From the NCBI RefSeq assembly GCF_027158205.1, contig NZ_JAPVLU010000004.1, positions 22,859 to 86,858 of the forward strand: 64,000 bases of DNA, read 5' to 3'. This stretch comes from Streptomyces sp. H39-S7. GTDB lineage: Bacteria; Actinomycetota; Actinomycetes; Streptomycetales; Streptomycetaceae. This document shows positions 44,546 to 53,859 of the stretch, piece by piece. How positions within the stretch are numbered: position 1 is the stretch's first letter; every line of letters starts with the position of its first letter. The position numbers and the translations under genes were made by a program. The notes beneath the pieces are model-generated. The model was not told the DNA's origin, searched no databases, and worked only from the letters and a program-made list of their open reading frames with translations.

Positions 44546-45886
44546 CTAGACGCTGACGGGGTTCGGCAGCTCGACGTTGGCTCCCAGTTCCGCGAGCTTC
44601 GCCATGAAGTTCTCGTAGCCGCGGTTGATGAGGTCGATGCCGTGCACCCGGGAGGTGCCCTGCGCCGCCAGGGCGGCGATCAGGTACGAGAAGCCGCCGC
44701 GGAGGTCGGGGATGACCAGATCGGCGCCCTGGAGCTTGGTGGGGCCGGAGACGACCGCCGAGTGCAGGAAGTTGCGCTGGCCGAAGCGGCAGGCGGAGCC
44801 GCCCAGGCACTCGCGGTAGAGCTGGATGTGCGCGCCCATCTGGTTGAGCGCCGAGGTGAAGCCCAGCCGGGACTCGTAGACCGTCTCGTGGACGATCGAC
44901 AGGCCGGACGCCTGCGTCAGCGCCACCACCAGCGGCTGCTGCCAGTCGGTCTGGAAGCCCGGGTGGACGTCGGTCTCCAGCGCGATGGCGTTGAGCGGGC
45001 CGCCCGGGTGCCAGAAGCGGATGCCCTCGTCGTCGATCTCGAAGGCGCCGCCGACCCGGCGGAAGGTGTTCAGGAAGGTCATCATCGACCGCTGGTGGGC
45101 CCCGCGGACGTAGATGTTGCCCTCGGTGGCCAGCGCCGCGCTCGCCCAGGAGGCCGCCTCCAGGCGGTCCGGGAGCGCGCGGTGGTTGTAGCCGCCGAGC
45201 TTGTCGACCCCGGTGATCCGGATCGTGCGGTCGGTGTCCATCGAGATGATCGCGCCCATTTTCTGCAGAACGCAGATCAGGTCCTCGATCTCGGGCTCGA
45301 CCGCCGCGTTCGACAGCTCGGTGACGCCCTCGGCCAGCACGGCCGTCAGCAGCACCTGCTCGGTCGAGCCGACGGACGGGTACGGCAGCGTGATCTTGCA
45401 GCCGCGCAGCCGCTGCGGGGCTTCCAGGTACTGGCCGCCGGGCCGCTTCTCGATGGTCGCGCCGAACCGGCGCAGCACGTCGAAGTGGAAGTCGATCGGC
45501 CGGCCGCCGATGTCGCAGCCGCCCAGGCCCGGGATGAAGGCGTGGCCGAGGCGGTGCAGCAGCGGGCCGCAGAACAGGATCGGGATCCGGGAGGATCCGG
45601 CGTGCGCGTCGATGTCGGCGACGTTCGCGCTCTCGACGTGCGAGGGGTCGAGCACCAGCTCGCCCGGTTCCTCACCGGCCTGGACCGTCACGCCGTGCAG
45701 CTGGAGCAGCCCGCGCACGACGCGGACGTCGCGGATGTCGGGCACGTTGCGCAGTCGGCTCGGCTCGCTGCCGAGGAGGGCGGCGACCATGGCCTTGGGC
45801 ACGAGGTTCTTCGCGCCACGGACACGGATCTCGCCCCGGAGCGGGGTTCCGCCATGGACAAGCAGTACGTCGGAAGCGTCGGTCAT
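44546..45886 (-). CDS. murA: UDP-N-acetylglucosamine 1-carboxyvinyltransferase MurA
   Basis: A 446-residue enzyme for the first committed step of peptidoglycan synthesis, transfer of enolpyruvate from PEP to UDP-GlcNAc. The inside-out alpha/beta barrel is complete: substrate motif RGAKN (Lys26-Asn27), catalytic loop GLGGCDIGGRPIDFH with the fosfomycin-reactive Cys124 present, SVGSTEQVLLTA, and TDVHPGFQTDWQQP. The Cys makes intrinsic fosfomycin resistance by Cys-to-Asp replacement unlikely. ATG 45886 (MTDASDV) was chosen over ATG 45913, which has no ribosome site. It is divergent from yqgE. Confidence 0.95.
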   Translation of the reverse strand: MTDASDVLLVHGGTPLRGEIRVRGAKNLVPKAMVAALLGSEPSRLRNVPDIRDVRVVRGLLQLHGVTVQAGEEPGELVLDPSHVESANVADIDAHAGSSRIPILFCGPLLHRLGHAFIPGLGGCDIGGRPIDFHFDVLRRFGATIEKRPGGQYLEAPQRLRGCKITLPYPSVGSTEQVLLTAVLAEGVTELSNAAVEPEIEDLICVLQKMGAIISMDTDRTIRITGVDKLGGYNHRALPDRLEAASWASAALATEGNIYVRGAHQRSMMTFLNTFRRVGGAFEIDDEGIRFWHPGGPLNAIALETDVHPGFQTDWQQPLVVALTQASGLSIVHETVYESRLGFTSALNQMGAHIQLYRECLGGSACRFGQRNFLHSAVVSGPTKLQGADLVIPDLRGGFSYLIAALAAQGTSRVHGIDLINRGYENFMAKLAELGANVELPNPVSV

Positions 45887-46164
45887 GGATCTCGCGTTCC
45901 TGGAGACAGTCATAAAAGTGGGCGGGGTCCCCGCAGGCACCAGGAAGAAATGGTAATGCGCCTACGGAGGACTCCTGTAAGCACAGGAGGTGACGGCTCT
46001 GTCATGACTTCGCTACAGCCACGGCCCACCCCCTCGGTTACCAGTCGGTACAAGGCCTGCGGGGCCGCCGGGACCTCCCGCTCGACTGCCCGCACGCTGC
46101 GCGATTACGCCGGGGGCGGTCGTTGGCATCCCGCGAACGCCCCCGATGCGGGATCATGTGGACC

Positions 46165-46743
46165 ATGACGGAGGTCACTTCGCTCACCGGCAGGCTGCTC
46201 GTGGCGACGCCTGCGCTGGCGGACCCGAATTTCGACCGTGCGGTGGTACTCCTGCTCGACCACGACGAGGCGGGGTCGCTGGGCGTTGTGCTGAACCGCC
46301 CCACGCCGATCGGGGTGGGCGACGTGCTCCAGCCGTGGGCGGTGCTGGCCGGCTCGCCCCCGGTGGTGTTCCAGGGCGGCCCGGTCTCGCTGGACTCCGC
46401 GCTGGGGCTGGCCGTGGTGCCCGGCGAGTCCTGGGACGACGGGGACGACGCCCCGCTGGGCTGGCGGCGGGTGCACGGCGCGATCGGCCTCGTGGACCTG
46501 GAGGCGCCGCCGGAACTGCTCGCGGCGGAGCTGGGCTCCCTGCGGATCTTCGCCGGGTACGCCGGCTGGGGGCCGGGCCAGCTGGAGGCCGAACTCGTCG
46601 ACGGCGCCTGGTACGTCGTGGAGTCCGAACCGGGTGATGTGTCCTCGCCGGACCCGGAGCGTCTGTGGCGCTCCGTGCTCAGGCGGCAACGCAACGAATT
46701 GGCGATGGTGGCCACGTACCCGGACGACCCGTCGCTCAATTAG
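46165..46743 (+). CDS. YqgE/AlgH family protein (DUF179)
   Basis: A 192-residue soluble protein. The family core is clear: LTGRLLVATPALADPNFDRAVVLLLDHDEAGSLGVVLNRPT near the start, VFQGGPVSLDSALGL in the middle, and LRIFAGYAGWGPGQLEAEL toward the end. The biochemical role of the family is unsettled. ATG 46165 (MTEVTSL) gives the usual N-terminus; ATG 46156 in the same frame is an alternative. A small DUF3039 gene follows after 11 bp, so these form an operon. Confidence 0.9.
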   Translation: MTEVTSLTGRLLVATPALADPNFDRAVVLLLDHDEAGSLGVVLNRPTPIGVGDVLQPWAVLAGSPPVVFQGGPVSLDSALGLAVVPGESWDDGDDAPLGWRRVHGAIGLVDLEAPPELLAAELGSLRIFAGYAGWGPGQLEAELVDGAWYVVESEPGDVSSPDPERLWRSVLRRQRNELAMVATYPDDPSLN

Positions 46744-46754
46744 GCTTGACGGTT

Positions 46755-47039
46755 ATGAGCACTCTTGAGCCCGAACGCGGGGCGGGCACCGGCACCCTCG
46801 TCGAGCCGACCCCGCAGGTGTCGCACGGCGATGGCGACCACGAGCGCTTCGCGCACTATGTCCAGAAGGACAAGATCATGGAGAGCGCGCTCTCCGGGTC
46901 TCCGGTGGTGGCGCTGTGCGGGAAGGTCTGGGTGCCGGGCAGGGACCCGAAGAAGTACCCGGTCTGCCCGATGTGCAAGGAGATCTTCGAGACGATGCCC
47001 CTCGGTGGCGGCGACAAGGACAAGAGCGGCAAGAGCTGA
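46755..47039 (+). CDS. DUF3039 domain-containing small protein
   Basis: A 94-residue actinobacterial protein of unknown function. The core is HERFAHYVQKDKIMESALSGSPVVALCGKVWVPGRDPKKYPVCPMCKEIFETM. The Cys in ALCGK together with CPMC suggests a three-Cys metal or zinc site. The tail is Gly/Lys-rich. It starts 11 bp after yqgE. This family is widely conserved in actinomycetes next to yqgE as I recall. Confidence 0.88.
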   Translation: MSTLEPERGAGTGTLVEPTPQVSHGDGDHERFAHYVQKDKIMESALSGSPVVALCGKVWVPGRDPKKYPVCPMCKEIFETMPLGGGDKDKSGKS

Positions 47040-47124
47040 CCTGGGCCGTGTCCGCCGGACACGGCGCAAGTAGCCGCCCGATTGGTCTATGCCAATCCGG
47101 TTCCGGCGGGGCAGGATGTCCGTC

Positions 47125-48753
47125 ATGGATCTGATCCCCGCTCCGCGCACGGTGTCCGACGCCCCGGAGGACGAGTTCTTCGTCCTCGGACCCGACACGG
47201 TGCTGGCCGCCGGGCCGGGCGCGGAGCGGGCGGAGAGATGGCTGCGCTCGGAACTCGGAGCGGCCACCGGCCACCGGCTCGCTCCGGGTGACGGCTCGGA
47301 GACCGACGCCATCAGGATCACGGTCGCCGAGGTGGTCGCCGACGATCTCGGGCCCGAGGGGTACCGGATCATGGTCTCGCCGACCGGTGTCCACCTCCAC
47401 GGCGGCGGCCCGGCGGGCGTCTTCTGGGGTGCGCAGACGCTGCGCCAGCTGCTCGGCCCTGAAGCGTTCCGGCGCGCACCGCTGGCGGCACGCGAGTGGC
47501 ACATCCCGTTCTGCCACATCGAGGACTCCCCGCGCTTCGGCTGGCGGGGCCTCATGCTCGACGTGTCCCGGCACTTCCTGCCCAAGGACGCGGTGCTGCG
47601 CTACGTCGACCTGATGGCAGCGCACAAGCTCAACGTGCTGCACCTGCACCTCACCGACGACCAGGGCTGGCGCGTGGAGATCAAGCGCTACCCGCGGCTC
47701 ACCGAGGTCGGCGCCTGGCGCGAGCGGACCAAGGTGGGGCTCCGTGAGTCCGAACGGTGGGACGAACGCCCGCACGGCGGCTACTACACCCAGGACGACA
47801 TCCGCGAGATCGTCTCCTACGCGGCACAGCGGCACATCACCGTCGTGCCCGAGATCGACATCCCCGGACACTCCCAGGCCGCCATCGCGGCCTACCCCGA
47901 ACTGGGCAACGCCGACGTCGTCGACACCGGCGCGCTCCCGGTGCTGACCAGTTGGGGCGTCAACCCCAACGTGCTGGCCCCCTCGGACGGCACCCTGCGC
48001 TTCTACGAGGGCGTCTTCACCGAGTTGCTCGACCTGTTCCCGTCCGAGTTCTTCCACATCGGCGGCGACGAGTGCCCCAAGGAGCAGTGGCGCGCCTCCG
48101 CGTCGGCCCAGGAGCGCATTAAGGAGCTGGGGCTGGCCGACGAGGACGAGCTGCAGAGCTGGATCATCCGGCACTTCGACGGCTGGCTCGCCGAGCGCGG
48201 CCGCCGGCTGATCGGCTGGGACGAGATCCTCGAAGGCGGCCTGGCCCCTGGGGCGGCCGTCTCCTCGTGGCGGGGGTACGCGGGCGGGATCGCCGCCGCG
48301 CGGGCCGGGCACGACGTCGTGATGTGCCCGGAGTCGCACGTCTACCTGGACTGGCGCCAGTCGGACCTGGCCGACGAGCCGGTGCCGATCGCACGGGTGC
48401 GCACCCTGGAGGACGTCTACCGGTTCGAGCCGGTGCCCGCGGAACTCACCGAGGAGCAGGCCGCGCACGTCATCGGGACGCAGGCCAACGCCTGGACCGA
48501 GGTGATGGACTCACCGCGGGTCGTGGACTACATGGTGTTCCCGAGGCTGGCGGCGGTCGCCGAGGTGGCCTGGTCGCGGCTGCCCGCACCCGCCGAGCGC
48601 GACTGGCCGGACTTCGAGCGCCGAATGAAATTGCACTACGCGCGACTTGACGCACTCGGAGTGGAGTACCGGCCGCCCGGCGGCCCGCTGCCGTGGCAGC
48701 GGCGCCCCGGCGTAGTCGGACGCCCGATCGACGGAGAACCCCCGATCGTGTGA
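47125..48753 (+). CDS. Beta-N-acetylhexosaminidase, glycoside hydrolase family 20, cytoplasmic
   Basis: A 542-residue enzyme that removes terminal GlcNAc/GalNAc residues. An N-terminal GH20b domain (residues ~1-120) precedes the catalytic barrel (FGWRGLMLDVSRHFLPKDAVLRYVDLMAAHKLNVLHLHLTDDQGWR). The substrate-assisted Asp-Glu pair is in FFHIGGDECPKEQW (Asp315, Glu316). No signal peptide is visible, so it acts in the cytoplasm, for example on imported chitobiose or recycled wall sugars. Start at ATG 47125 or 47116; both are in frame. It has its own promoter after the DUF3039 gene. Confidence 0.93.
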   Translation: MDLIPAPRTVSDAPEDEFFVLGPDTVLAAGPGAERAERWLRSELGAATGHRLAPGDGSETDAIRITVAEVVADDLGPEGYRIMVSPTGVHLHGGGPAGVFWGAQTLRQLLGPEAFRRAPLAAREWHIPFCHIEDSPRFGWRGLMLDVSRHFLPKDAVLRYVDLMAAHKLNVLHLHLTDDQGWRVEIKRYPRLTEVGAWRERTKVGLRESERWDERPHGGYYTQDDIREIVSYAAQRHITVVPEIDIPGHSQAAIAAYPELGNADVVDTGALPVLTSWGVNPNVLAPSDGTLRFYEGVFTELLDLFPSEFFHIGGDECPKEQWRASASAQERIKELGLADEDELQSWIIRHFDGWLAERGRRLIGWDEILEGGLAPGAAVSSWRGYAGGIAAARAGHDVVMCPESHVYLDWRQSDLADEPVPIARVRTLEDVYRFEPVPAELTEEQAAHVIGTQANAWTEVMDSPRVVDYMVFPRLAAVAEVAWSRLPAPAERDWPDFERRMKLHYARLDALGVEYRPPGGPLPWQRRPGVVGRPIDGEPPIV

Positions 48754-49015
48754 GCAATCCCGCAATGTCCGTCGCCGCAAGGGCGGGCCTGGCACGGTGG
48801 ATTGGCGTATCTTCGCAACACCCTCGAAGAGCGCCAATCCCGACACAGGGGTGATACCCGACAGAACGGGGCATCCACTCCCGTGAGGGACAGGCCCGCA
48901 CTTCGTGGACCCTCGCGTTGACCACCGCGGAACATGTGCCAGAGTTGCCACGTCCGGGCTGTCAGCACGTACGGTACGGCTACCGCACGGCGGAGAGCCG
49001 GGAAGGGGCAGCTGC

Positions 49016-49909
49016 GTGAGCACGAATGCACAGCGGACGGCGCGAAATGTCACGTTGCCGTCCTCGCTCGACGAGGCCGTGGAGGCACTCGCCGCCGCGC
49101 CCGGCGCCGTGCCCGTGGCCGGTGGCACCGACCTGATGGCGGCCGTCAACTCCGGGCAGCTGCGGCCGGCCGGCCTCGTCGGCCTCGGCCGGATCAGCGA
49201 GATCCGCGGCTGGCAGTACGCCGACGGCCACGCGCTGCTCGGCGCCGGCCTCACCCACGCCCGGATGAGCCGCCCCGACTTCGCCGCACTCATCCCCGCG
49301 CTCGCCGCCGCCGCCCGCGCGGCGGGACCACCGCAGATCCGCAACGCGGGCACCCTCGGCGGCAACATCGCCACGGCCGCGCCCACCGGCGACGCACTGC
49401 CGGTGCTGACCGCGCTGGAGGCGAGCGTCATCCTGGCCGGCCCCGAGGGCAGCCGGGAACTGCCGGTCAGCCACCTGCTGACCGGGATGGACCCGCTGCG
49501 CCCCGGAGAACTCCTCACGTTCGTGCGGGTGCCACTGCTGCACGCGCCGCAGACGTTCCTCAAGGCCACCGGCCGCACCGGCCCCGGCCGGGCGCTGGCC
49601 TCGGTCGCCGTCGTCCTGGACCCCGCCCGGCGCGGTGTGCGCTGTGCGGTGGGCGCGGTGGCGCCCGTGCCGCTGCGGCCACTGGAGGCCGAGCGGTGGG
49701 TCGCGGGACTGATCGACTGGGACGGCGGACGGCTGCTCGCCCCCGAGGCGTGCACGGCCTTCGGCGAGTACGTCGCGGGAGCGTGCATCCCGGACCCCGT
49801 GCCGGGGCCCGACGGGGCCGAGGCCGTCGAACTGCCGCCCGCCGCCGTACAACTGCGCCGCACCGTGGCGGCGCTGGCCCGCCGAGCGCTCGGGAGGGCA
49901 CTGGCATGA
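49016..49909 (+). CDS. FAD-binding subunit of a xanthine-dehydrogenase-family molybdenum enzyme
   Basis: A 297-residue CoxM/XdhB-type flavin subunit. FAD motifs AGGTDLMAAVNSGQLRP (residues ~35-52) and RNAGTLGGNIATAAPTGDALPVL (~110-132) are intact; the CO-dehydrogenase flavoprotein C-terminal domain follows (FLKATGRTGPGRALASVAVVL). It transfers electrons from the iron-sulfur subunit. GGAAGGGG precedes the GTG at 49016. Its last codon overlaps the next gene's start as ATGA, so translation is coupled. Confidence 0.92.
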   Translation: MSTNAQRTARNVTLPSSLDEAVEALAAAPGAVPVAGGTDLMAAVNSGQLRPAGLVGLGRISEIRGWQYADGHALLGAGLTHARMSRPDFAALIPALAAAARAAGPPQIRNAGTLGGNIATAAPTGDALPVLTALEASVILAGPEGSRELPVSHLLTGMDPLRPGELLTFVRVPLLHAPQTFLKATGRTGPGRALASVAVVLDPARRGVRCAVGAVAPVPLRPLEAERWVAGLIDWDGGRLLAPEACTAFGEYVAGACIPDPVPGPDGAEAVELPPAAVQLRRTVAALARRALGRALA

Positions 49910-51255
49910 CCGACCAGCCGCAGCCGCAGCCGGGCACCCCGCTCACCCCGGGCACCTGGCAGCCCGTGCCGGGCGGTGGGGACTACGACCCCGACCAGAC
50001 CATGCACGTCTCCTTCGCGGCCATGCTGCCGCCGGTGGCCGACGCGGGTGACGCGGCGACCCAGTGGTCGATCCCGCTCGTCGCGGCCGACCCGGTCGAG
50101 GAGACCGGCGCCTACCTCCTGAACTCCGTGGCGGACGGTCTCGTCCCGCCGTGGACCGCCCAGCACCCCGACGAGACGCACTCCCGCCCCGACGCGCCCG
50201 CCGCGCGGCCGTTCAGCGCCGGGCAGTTCGGCCAGGGCGCCGCGGCCTCAGCACCCCGGCCGCAGGCCGGAACCTTTCGGCATGATCTCGGCGCGCAGGC
50301 CGTCGGCGAGCGCGGCGGCGAGCCGTACCCGCCGCGAGCGCCGAGCGGCCAGGCGGACGCCCAGCAGCCGGACGCCCAGGACCTGGCGGCCCGGCACCCG
50401 TACTTCGCCGAGCACCCGCCCTCCACCACCGCGGGCCCGACACCGCCCTCCGACGGGACCGGGCACTGGAACCTGCCGTTCGTCGCGGAGGACGCGGCGG
50501 ACGAGTCCGGCGAGTACCCCATGGGCGCCGTGGGGGCACTCACCGGAGCCGAGACCGTCGCGGTGACCGAGGACGGCCCGGAGGCGGCGGAGATCGCCAC
50601 CGACGGCCCGGCCGGCGGGGACGAACCCGCCGAGGCGGTGGCGGACGACGACGAGCCGGCGCCCGAGGCGCACAGCGAGCACCCGCTCGCCTCCTACGTC
50701 CTGCGCGTCAACGGCGCCGACCGGCCCGTGACCGACGCCTGGCTCGGCGAGTCCCTGCTGTACGTCCTGCGCGAGCGGCTCGGCCTCGCCGGCGCGAAGG
50801 ACGGCTGCGAGCAGGGCGAGTGCGGCGCCTGCTCCGTCCAGGTCGACGGCCGGCTCGTGGCCTCCTGCCTGGTGCCGGCCGCGACCGCCGCGGGCAGCGA
50901 GGTCCGCACCGTCGAGGGGCTGTCCGGCGACGGGCAGCCGTCCGACGTGCAGCGCGCCCTCGCCGAGTGCGGCGCCGTGCAGTGCGGCTTCTGCGTTCCC
51001 GGTCTCGCGATGACCGTCCACGACCTGCTGGAGGGCAACCACAAGCCCACCGAGCTGGAGACCCGCCAGGCCATCTGCGGCAACCTCTGCCGCTGCACCG
51101 GCTACCGGGGCGTGCTGGACGCCGTCCAGGACGTCGTGGCGTCCCGTGAGGCCATTGCGGCGGAAAACACCGACCACACTGCGCACACCGCCGACGGGGC
51201 CCGCATCCCGCACCAGGGCGGCCCGCACGGCAGCCACCCGGGCGGCACCGCGTGA
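49906..51255 (+). CDS. (2Fe-2S) subunit of the molybdenum enzyme with a 260-aa N-terminal extension
   Basis: A 449-residue protein. The last ~170 residues are the CoxS/XdhC-type iron-sulfur subunit: plant-ferredoxin cluster CEQGECGACSV...C and second cluster CGFCVPG...CRCTGY, all eight Cys present. The first ~260 residues are acidic, Pro/Ala/Gln-rich and not part of the normal ~160-residue subunit. They include two related segments starting at Trp54 (WSIPLVAADPVEETGAYLLNS) and Trp188 (WNLPFVAEDAADESGEYPMG), a WxxPxVAxD...E(T/S)GxY repeat. The extension may tether or assemble the complex. No signal peptide is present. Confidence 0.88.
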   Translation: MTDQPQPQPGTPLTPGTWQPVPGGGDYDPDQTMHVSFAAMLPPVADAGDAATQWSIPLVAADPVEETGAYLLNSVADGLVPPWTAQHPDETHSRPDAPAARPFSAGQFGQGAAASAPRPQAGTFRHDLGAQAVGERGGEPYPPRAPSGQADAQQPDAQDLAARHPYFAEHPPSTTAGPTPPSDGTGHWNLPFVAEDAADESGEYPMGAVGALTGAETVAVTEDGPEAAEIATDGPAGGDEPAEAVADDDEPAPEAHSEHPLASYVLRVNGADRPVTDAWLGESLLYVLRERLGLAGAKDGCEQGECGACSVQVDGRLVASCLVPAATAAGSEVRTVEGLSGDGQPSDVQRALAECGAVQCGFCVPGLAMTVHDLLEGNHKPTELETRQAICGNLCRCTGYRGVLDAVQDVVASREAIAAENTDHTAHTADGARIPHQGGPHGSHPGGTA

Positions 51256-51349
51256 CCGGCCGCACCATCCCGGGCCGACGGCCGGAGCCGCGGCACGCGC
51301 GCCCGGCCGGCGCGGGCGAACCCACCGGCAGCAGCGAGAGGGCAGCGGC

Positions 51350-53671
51350 ATGACTGGATCCGACGCGGCCACGGCGGCGCCCGCCCAGGCCGACCGGACG
51401 CCCGCGGCGCCCGAACCGGCGCTCCACGGGCTGGGCGTCTCCGTACGGCCCGTGGACACCCTCGCCAAGGCGCAGGGGACGTTCCCGTACGCGGCGGACC
51501 TGTGGGCCGAAGGGCTGCTGTGGGCCTCGGTGCTGCGCTCCCCGTACCCGCACGCGCGCATCGTCCGCATCGACACGTCGGAAGCCACCTCCATGCCCGG
51601 CGTGCGGGCCGTCGTCACGCACGAGGACGTGCCGGGCGACGCGATGCACGGCCGCCGCGTCGCCGACCGGCCGGTCTTCGCCAAGGACGTCGTGCGGCAC
51701 CATGGCGAGCCGATCGCCGCCGTCGCCGCCGACCACCCCGACACCGCACGGCTGGCCGCCGCCGCGATCCTCGTCGAGTACGAGGTGCTGGAGCCGGTCA
51801 CCGACCCGGAGAAGGCGTTCGCCGCCGAGCCGCTGCACCCCGACGGCAACCTGATCCGCCACATCCCGCTGAGCTTCGGCGACCCCGAGGTCGTCGGCGA
51901 CGTCATCGGCGAAGGCCTCTACCGGATCGGCCGGCAGGACCCGGCGCCCATCGGCGCCGAGGCCGGCCTCGCCGTGCCGCGCCCGGACGGCGGCGTCGAG
52001 CTGTACGTGGCCTCCACCGACCCGCACACCGACCGGGACCTGGCCGCCGCCTGCTTCGGCCTGGAGGCCGACCGGGTCAAGGTCGTCGTCACGGGCGTGC
52101 CCGGCGCCATGGGCGACCGCGAGGACTCCGGCATCCAGCTGCCGCTCGGGCTGCTCGCGCTGAAGACCGGCTGCCCGGTGAAGTTCGTGGCCACCCGCGA
52201 GGAGTCCTTCCTCGGCCACTCCCACCGCCACCCCACCCTGCTGCGCTACCGGCACCACGCCGACACCGAGGGCCGGCTGGTCAAGGTCGAGGCGCAGGTG
52301 CTGCTCGACGCGGGCGCCTACGCCGACCACTCCTCGGAGGCGCTGGCCGCCGCCGTGGCGTTCGCCGCCGGCCCGTACGTCGTGCCGCACGTCTTCGTCG
52401 AGGGCTGGGCCGTCCGCACCAACAACCCGCCGTCGGGGCACGTGCGCGGCGAGGGGGCGCTCCAGGTCTGCGCCGGGTACGAGGGCCAGATGGACAAGCT
52501 CGCGGCGAAGCTGGGTCTCGACCCGGCCGAGCTGCGGATGCGCAACGTCATGGCCACCGGCGACCTGCTGCCCACCGGCCAGACCGTCACCTGCCCGGCG
52601 CCGGTCGGCGAGCTCCTGAAGGCGGTCCGCGACGCGGACCTGCCGCCGCTGCCCGTCGACGAGGAGGAGTCGCAGTGGCTGCTGCCCGGCGGCCCCGAGG
52701 GCGCCGGCGAACCGGGCGCGGTCCGGCGCGGGGTCGGCTACGCGATCGGCATGGTGCACATGCTCGGGGCGGAGGGCACCGACGAGGTCTCCACCGCGAC
52801 CGTGCGGATCCACGACGGCCGGGCCACCGTCATCTGCGCCGCCGTCGAGACCGGCCAGGGCTTCACGACGCTCGCCCGGCAGATCGTCCAGGAGGTCCTC
52901 GGCGTCGAGGACGTCGGCGTCCTGGCCGCCGACACCGACCAGCCGCCGTCCGGGGCGGCCGCCCGCGGCCGGCACACGTGGGTGTCGGGCGGCGCGGTCG
53001 AGCGCGCGGCGAAGATGGTGCGCACGCAGCTGCTGCAGCCGCTCGCGGCGAAGTTCGGGATGTCCGTCGAGCTGCTCACCATCGCCGACGGGAAGATCAC
53101 CTCGTACGACGGCGTGCTCAGCACGACCGTGGGCGAGGCGCTGGAGGGCAAGGAGCTGTGGGCCACCGCGCAGTGCCGCCCGCACCCCACCGACCGGCTG
53201 GACGAGACCGGCCAGGGCGACGCCTTCGTCGGCCTCGCCTTCTGCGCGGTCCGCGCGGTCGTGGACGTGGACATCGAGCTGGGCTCGGTGCGTGTCGTGG
53301 AGATGGCCGTCGCACAGGACGTCGGCCGGGTGCTGAACCCGCGCCAGGTCGCCGCCCGGATCGAGGCGGGCGTCACGCAGGGCGTCGGGCTGGCGCTCAT
53401 GGAGGACCTGCGGGCCCCCCGCGGCATCATCAAGCGGCCGAACCTCACGGGCTACTCCCTGCCGACCGCGCTGGACGCCCCGGACGTGCGCATCGTCAAA
53501 CTGGTCGAGGAGCGCGACGTCCTGGCGCCGTTCGGCGCCAAGGCGGTCAGCGCGGTCCCGGTGGTCGTCTCCCCGGCCGCCGTCGCCGCCGCCGTACGCG
53601 CCGCGACCGGCCGCCCCGTCAGCCGCCTCCCGATCCGCCCCCAGGCAGCGGTCGTCAAGCCGCAGTCCTGA
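51350..53671 (+). CDS. Molybdopterin-binding subunit, xanthine-dehydrogenase family, active site divergent
   Basis: A 773-residue CoxL/XdhA-type subunit. The a/b hammerhead is at ~30-140 and MoCo-binding domains fill the rest (RCATREESFLGHSHRHPTLLRYR-like region near 280, ETGQGFTTLARQIVQEVLG near 500, GLGLALMEDLR-like GVGLALMEDL near 680). Two key sites differ from active hydroxylases. The GGGFGGKE loop reads VPGAMGDRED, and the C-terminal GAKGVGEPP motif with the catalytic Glu reads GAKAVSAVP at 729-737, putting Ala735 where the Glu should be. Substrate oxidation of the usual kind is therefore doubtful. It is the third gene of the operon, ending at a strong terminator. Confidence 0.9.
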   Translation: MTGSDAATAAPAQADRTPAAPEPALHGLGVSVRPVDTLAKAQGTFPYAADLWAEGLLWASVLRSPYPHARIVRIDTSEATSMPGVRAVVTHEDVPGDAMHGRRVADRPVFAKDVVRHHGEPIAAVAADHPDTARLAAAAILVEYEVLEPVTDPEKAFAAEPLHPDGNLIRHIPLSFGDPEVVGDVIGEGLYRIGRQDPAPIGAEAGLAVPRPDGGVELYVASTDPHTDRDLAAACFGLEADRVKVVVTGVPGAMGDREDSGIQLPLGLLALKTGCPVKFVATREESFLGHSHRHPTLLRYRHHADTEGRLVKVEAQVLLDAGAYADHSSEALAAAVAFAAGPYVVPHVFVEGWAVRTNNPPSGHVRGEGALQVCAGYEGQMDKLAAKLGLDPAELRMRNVMATGDLLPTGQTVTCPAPVGELLKAVRDADLPPLPVDEEESQWLLPGGPEGAGEPGAVRRGVGYAIGMVHMLGAEGTDEVSTATVRIHDGRATVICAAVETGQGFTTLARQIVQEVLGVEDVGVLAADTDQPPSGAAARGRHTWVSGGAVERAAKMVRTQLLQPLAAKFGMSVELLTIADGKITSYDGVLSTTVGEALEGKELWATAQCRPHPTDRLDETGQGDAFVGLAFCAVRAVVDVDIELGSVRVVEMAVAQDVGRVLNPRQVAARIEAGVTQGVGLALMEDLRAPRGIIKRPNLTGYSLPTALDAPDVRIVKLVEERDVLAPFGAKAVSAVPVVVSPAAVAAAVRAATGRPVSRLPIRPQAAVVKPQS

Positions 53672-53690
53672 GGCGGGTCCGGAGATGACG

Positions 53691-53725
53691 GAAGGGCCCG
53701 GCAGCGGTGTGCTGCCGGGCCCTTC
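53691..53725. terminator. Terminator between the molybdenum-enzyme operon and tRNA-Cys
   Basis: A perfect 15-bp stem (53691-53705 and 53711-53725) with a GGTGT loop lies between the operon stop and the 3' end of the convergent tRNA gene, serving both. Confidence 0.88.
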
Positions 53726-53738
53726 GTCTTCTCCACGG

Positions 53739-53810
53739 AGGCCGTAGCGGGAATCGAACCCACGTGCCTCGCTTTGCAGGCGAGTCCCTAAACCACTCGG
53801 GCATACGGCC
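53739..53810 (-). tRNA. tRNA-Cys (anticodon GCA)
   Basis: Read on the minus strand, the sequence folds into a full cloverleaf: acceptor GGCCGTA with TACGGCC, a D-arm with GAGTGGTTTAGGG, anticodon loop CTGCAAA (GCA at 34-36) and T-arm with GGTTCGAATCC. The 3' CCA is not encoded. This is the only tRNA in the window. Confidence 0.95.
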
Positions 53811-53828
53811 GTGTTGTTGACGTGATCG

Positions 53829-53859
53829 ACGATAGGGCGCCACCCCCGGGGTCGGTCAA
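53829..53859 (-). promoter_or_regulatory. Probable tRNA-Cys promoter
   Basis: On the minus strand, TTGACC (53854-53859) and TATCGT (53829-53834) are 19 bp apart, about 20 bp before the tRNA 5' end, consistent with a sigma-70-type (HrdB) promoter. Confidence 0.45.
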
